Made by a program: the position numbers and the translations under genes. The notes beneath the pieces were generated by a model, which saw only the letters and a program-made list of their open reading frames with translations, did not search any database and was not told the origin of the DNA. 64,000 bases of DNA from Bacteroidetes bacterium UBA2664. GTDB taxonomy: Bacteria > Bacteroidota > Rhodothermia > Balneolales > Balneolaceae. Location of the stretch: positions 1-64,000 of the forward strand of contig DEMS01000001.1 of assembly GCA_002359315.1 (NCBI GenBank), read 5' to 3'. Of this stretch, positions 62,747 through 64,000 are shown piece by piece. Every line of letters starts with the position of its first letter. The stretch's first letter is position 1.

Positions 62747-64000
62747 ATGAGATATCCATTTAAATTATTTTTTCATCTGATTGCTTTATCCTTCATAATG
62801 ATGGCATACAGTTCTTGTGCAACAAATGAACCGTATCTCATAGAAGAGATTGAGATAGATCAAAATCTCAATATACTTTCTGATGCGGTTACTGAGCGAA
62901 ACGTTGAATTGTTGTGGGATCTAAAAGATAGTTCGAATGAAAGAATCTCAGGGTCTGCCTGGAGAGCGCTTGCGATCACGCAAATTGATGATCTTCGAGA
63001 TTTAATTAATCTTGCTATTGATAAAGATCAAGCGGAAGCGTGGTATGTATTACGTTTTCAAAATCTTTCTGAATTGGAAATTGAAGTGATCAGTACACAT
63101 TTCTTCACAAGTGATGCAAAACGTGGCCCCATTTGTTCGTTCTTCTTTTCAAAAGGCGATGATTGGACACTGGAGATGCTTTTAAAGAATAGTGAAATCG
63201 TTCTGGACAATCGAAAATGCGCCATGGCAGTGGGAGGGATGTTGACTCGTATCAAAGTGAGTGAGGAGTATATTCAAAGAGTATTGGAACTGTTAAGCGA
63301 AACGGTTGACTCCGAAATAAAGTCATATCTACTCTATGGTTTTTGGCGCTCAGCATTGAACAGGCCAAATCAAGGGACAGATTCATATGAAAAACTTGTA
63401 CAGTTACTGGAGAGTAGGAAAAATAGTCAGCCGGCCCTCGTTGATGAGTTTTTAATTAGATTGACCGGAGCGCAGGGATTTAACTTTGTGATGAATAACC
63501 GATCAGGGATCGATCTGACTGAACATGTTCAACTTTCTGTAGAATTGGCCAGGGCTGTGAGGTTTTTGGAAGGTGAGAATTTAGATAAAAATGAGATTTT
63601 GAGACTGCTGAATCATACAAATCCTCATGTATCTGTAATGACTTTAGAGTCTTTGAAAGAGCTGGATAATCACGATCCATCCTGGTTGACCGGCTTTTCT
63701 GAATTACTGGTACATTTTCCGGAGAATGCAGAAGTATCAATCACAACCCTCGAGTTACTACAAATGAATGATGTAGAAATACCGGGAATGGATGCCATTC
63801 TTGATGAGATCGATCAAAACCACCCATACCTTAAAAACCGGACATTGGGGCTATTTAAAGAGCGATTAGACTCTGAAACGTATCTGGCAAAAATTCTCGA
63901 TAATTTGGATCGTGAAGGGATTGAGGCGCAGCATGCTGCTGTTGCATTATCTGAATTTGCGAATAACTTCTCCACACCATCAGAAATAAGAGATAGAATT
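62747..64000 (+). CDS. Large exported lipoprotein, incomplete at the window end
   Basis: An ATG at 62747 opens a frame of 418 codons without a stop to the window edge. It has a signal peptide (about 1-23) with lipobox YSSC and then an all-helical, repeat-like region (for example ERISGSAWRALAITQIDDLR, LINLAIDKDQAEAWYVLR) that suggests HEAT-like repeats. No catalytic domain has been reached. Bacteroidota proteins of this shape may carry a peptidyl-prolyl isomerase domain further on, but that is a guess. Divergent from lexA across 65 bases. Confidence 0.75.
   Translation, partial: MRYPFKLFFHLIALSFIMMAYSSCATNEPYLIEEIEIDQNLNILSDAVTERNVELLWDLKDSSNERISGSAWRALAITQIDDLRDLINLAIDKDQAEAWYVLRFQNLSELEIEVISTHFFTSDAKRGPICSFFFSKGDDWTLEMLLKNSEIVLDNRKCAMAVGGMLTRIKVSEEYIQRVLELLSETVDSEIKSYLLYGFWRSALNRPNQGTDSYEKLVQLLESRKNSQPALVDEFLIRLTGAQGFNFVMNNRSGIDLTEHVQLSVELARAVRFLEGENLDKNEILRLLNHTNPHVSVMTLESLKELDNHDPSWLTGFSELLVHFPENAEVSITTLELLQMNDVEIPGMDAILDEIDQNHPYLKNRTLGLFKERLDSETYLAKILDNLDREGIEAQHAAVALSEFANNFSTPSEIRDRI

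Overview
The window reads as chromosomal DNA from an AT-rich member of the Bacteroidota/Balneolota (FCB) group. The taxonomic signs are a SusC/SusD pair with FecR and an ECF sigma factor, the alternative Bacteroidota-type GlmU, two DUF5916 (CBM9 plus barrel) proteins, a PorV/PorQ-type protein beside a protein with a type IX secretion (T9SS) C-terminal sorting domain, and a DUF5683 protein. Balneolaceae is my best guess, but it is inference. No phage, transposase, CRISPR array or rRNA was seen. One tRNA (Ser, GCU) was found.

Layout. 1-350: intergenic mosaic of short repeats. 356-11923: a surface glycan-uptake locus with ECF sigma factor, secreted PIG-L deacetylase, FecR, STN-SusC, SusD, second PIG-L deacetylase and a large YetA/PcRGLX-like lipoprotein, punctuated by three good intrinsic terminators. 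12011-18394 (minus): serA, a DUF5916 protein with a DASS anion transporter, and the Bacteroidota-type glmU, divergent from glmS (18468). 20337-23499: an HMA-AraC regulator and a copper P-type ATPase with an in-frame UGA at the first metal-binding Cys codon. 23792-30997: ElaA-type GNAT, YvlD-like protein, HPr and EI, a CBM48 protein, birA-tilS-hpt, tRNA-Ser and a UPF0316 protein. 31111-33633 (minus): nitrilase-family amidase, YjbQ and an atypical SDR. 33929-39750: second DUF5916 protein, typA/bipA and a class II photolyase.

39751-52632 (minus) is a long co-directional run. It reads, in transcription order, PorV-like, M6-like T9SS cargo with a destroyed active site, MA-type peptidase/propeller/barrel, DUF5683, PASTA, rpe, phoH, MBL hydrolase and purine nucleoside phosphorylase. 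52942-57860 (minus) holds two TPR lipoproteins, a trans-sulfuration enzyme and a thiolase. RidA, an M23 peptidase, an FAH-family enzyme, rpmA/rplU, lexA and the start of a large lipoprotein (open at the window end) finish the window.

Most noteworthy: (i) UGA replacing the first Cys of the CxxC in the N-terminal HMA domain of the copper ATPase, downstream of a good ribosome binding site; (ii) a G8 tract at an upstream ATG of fecR that would come into frame with fecR at 6 or 9 Gs; (iii) a textbook terminator hairpin lying inside the signal-peptide codons of a TPR lipoprotein; (iv) the catalytic HExxH of the M6-like surface protein changed to ALxxR; (v) families of 7-8 bp tandem repeats between genes, one of which abuts phoH, which lacks a canonical start codon for its conserved N-terminus.
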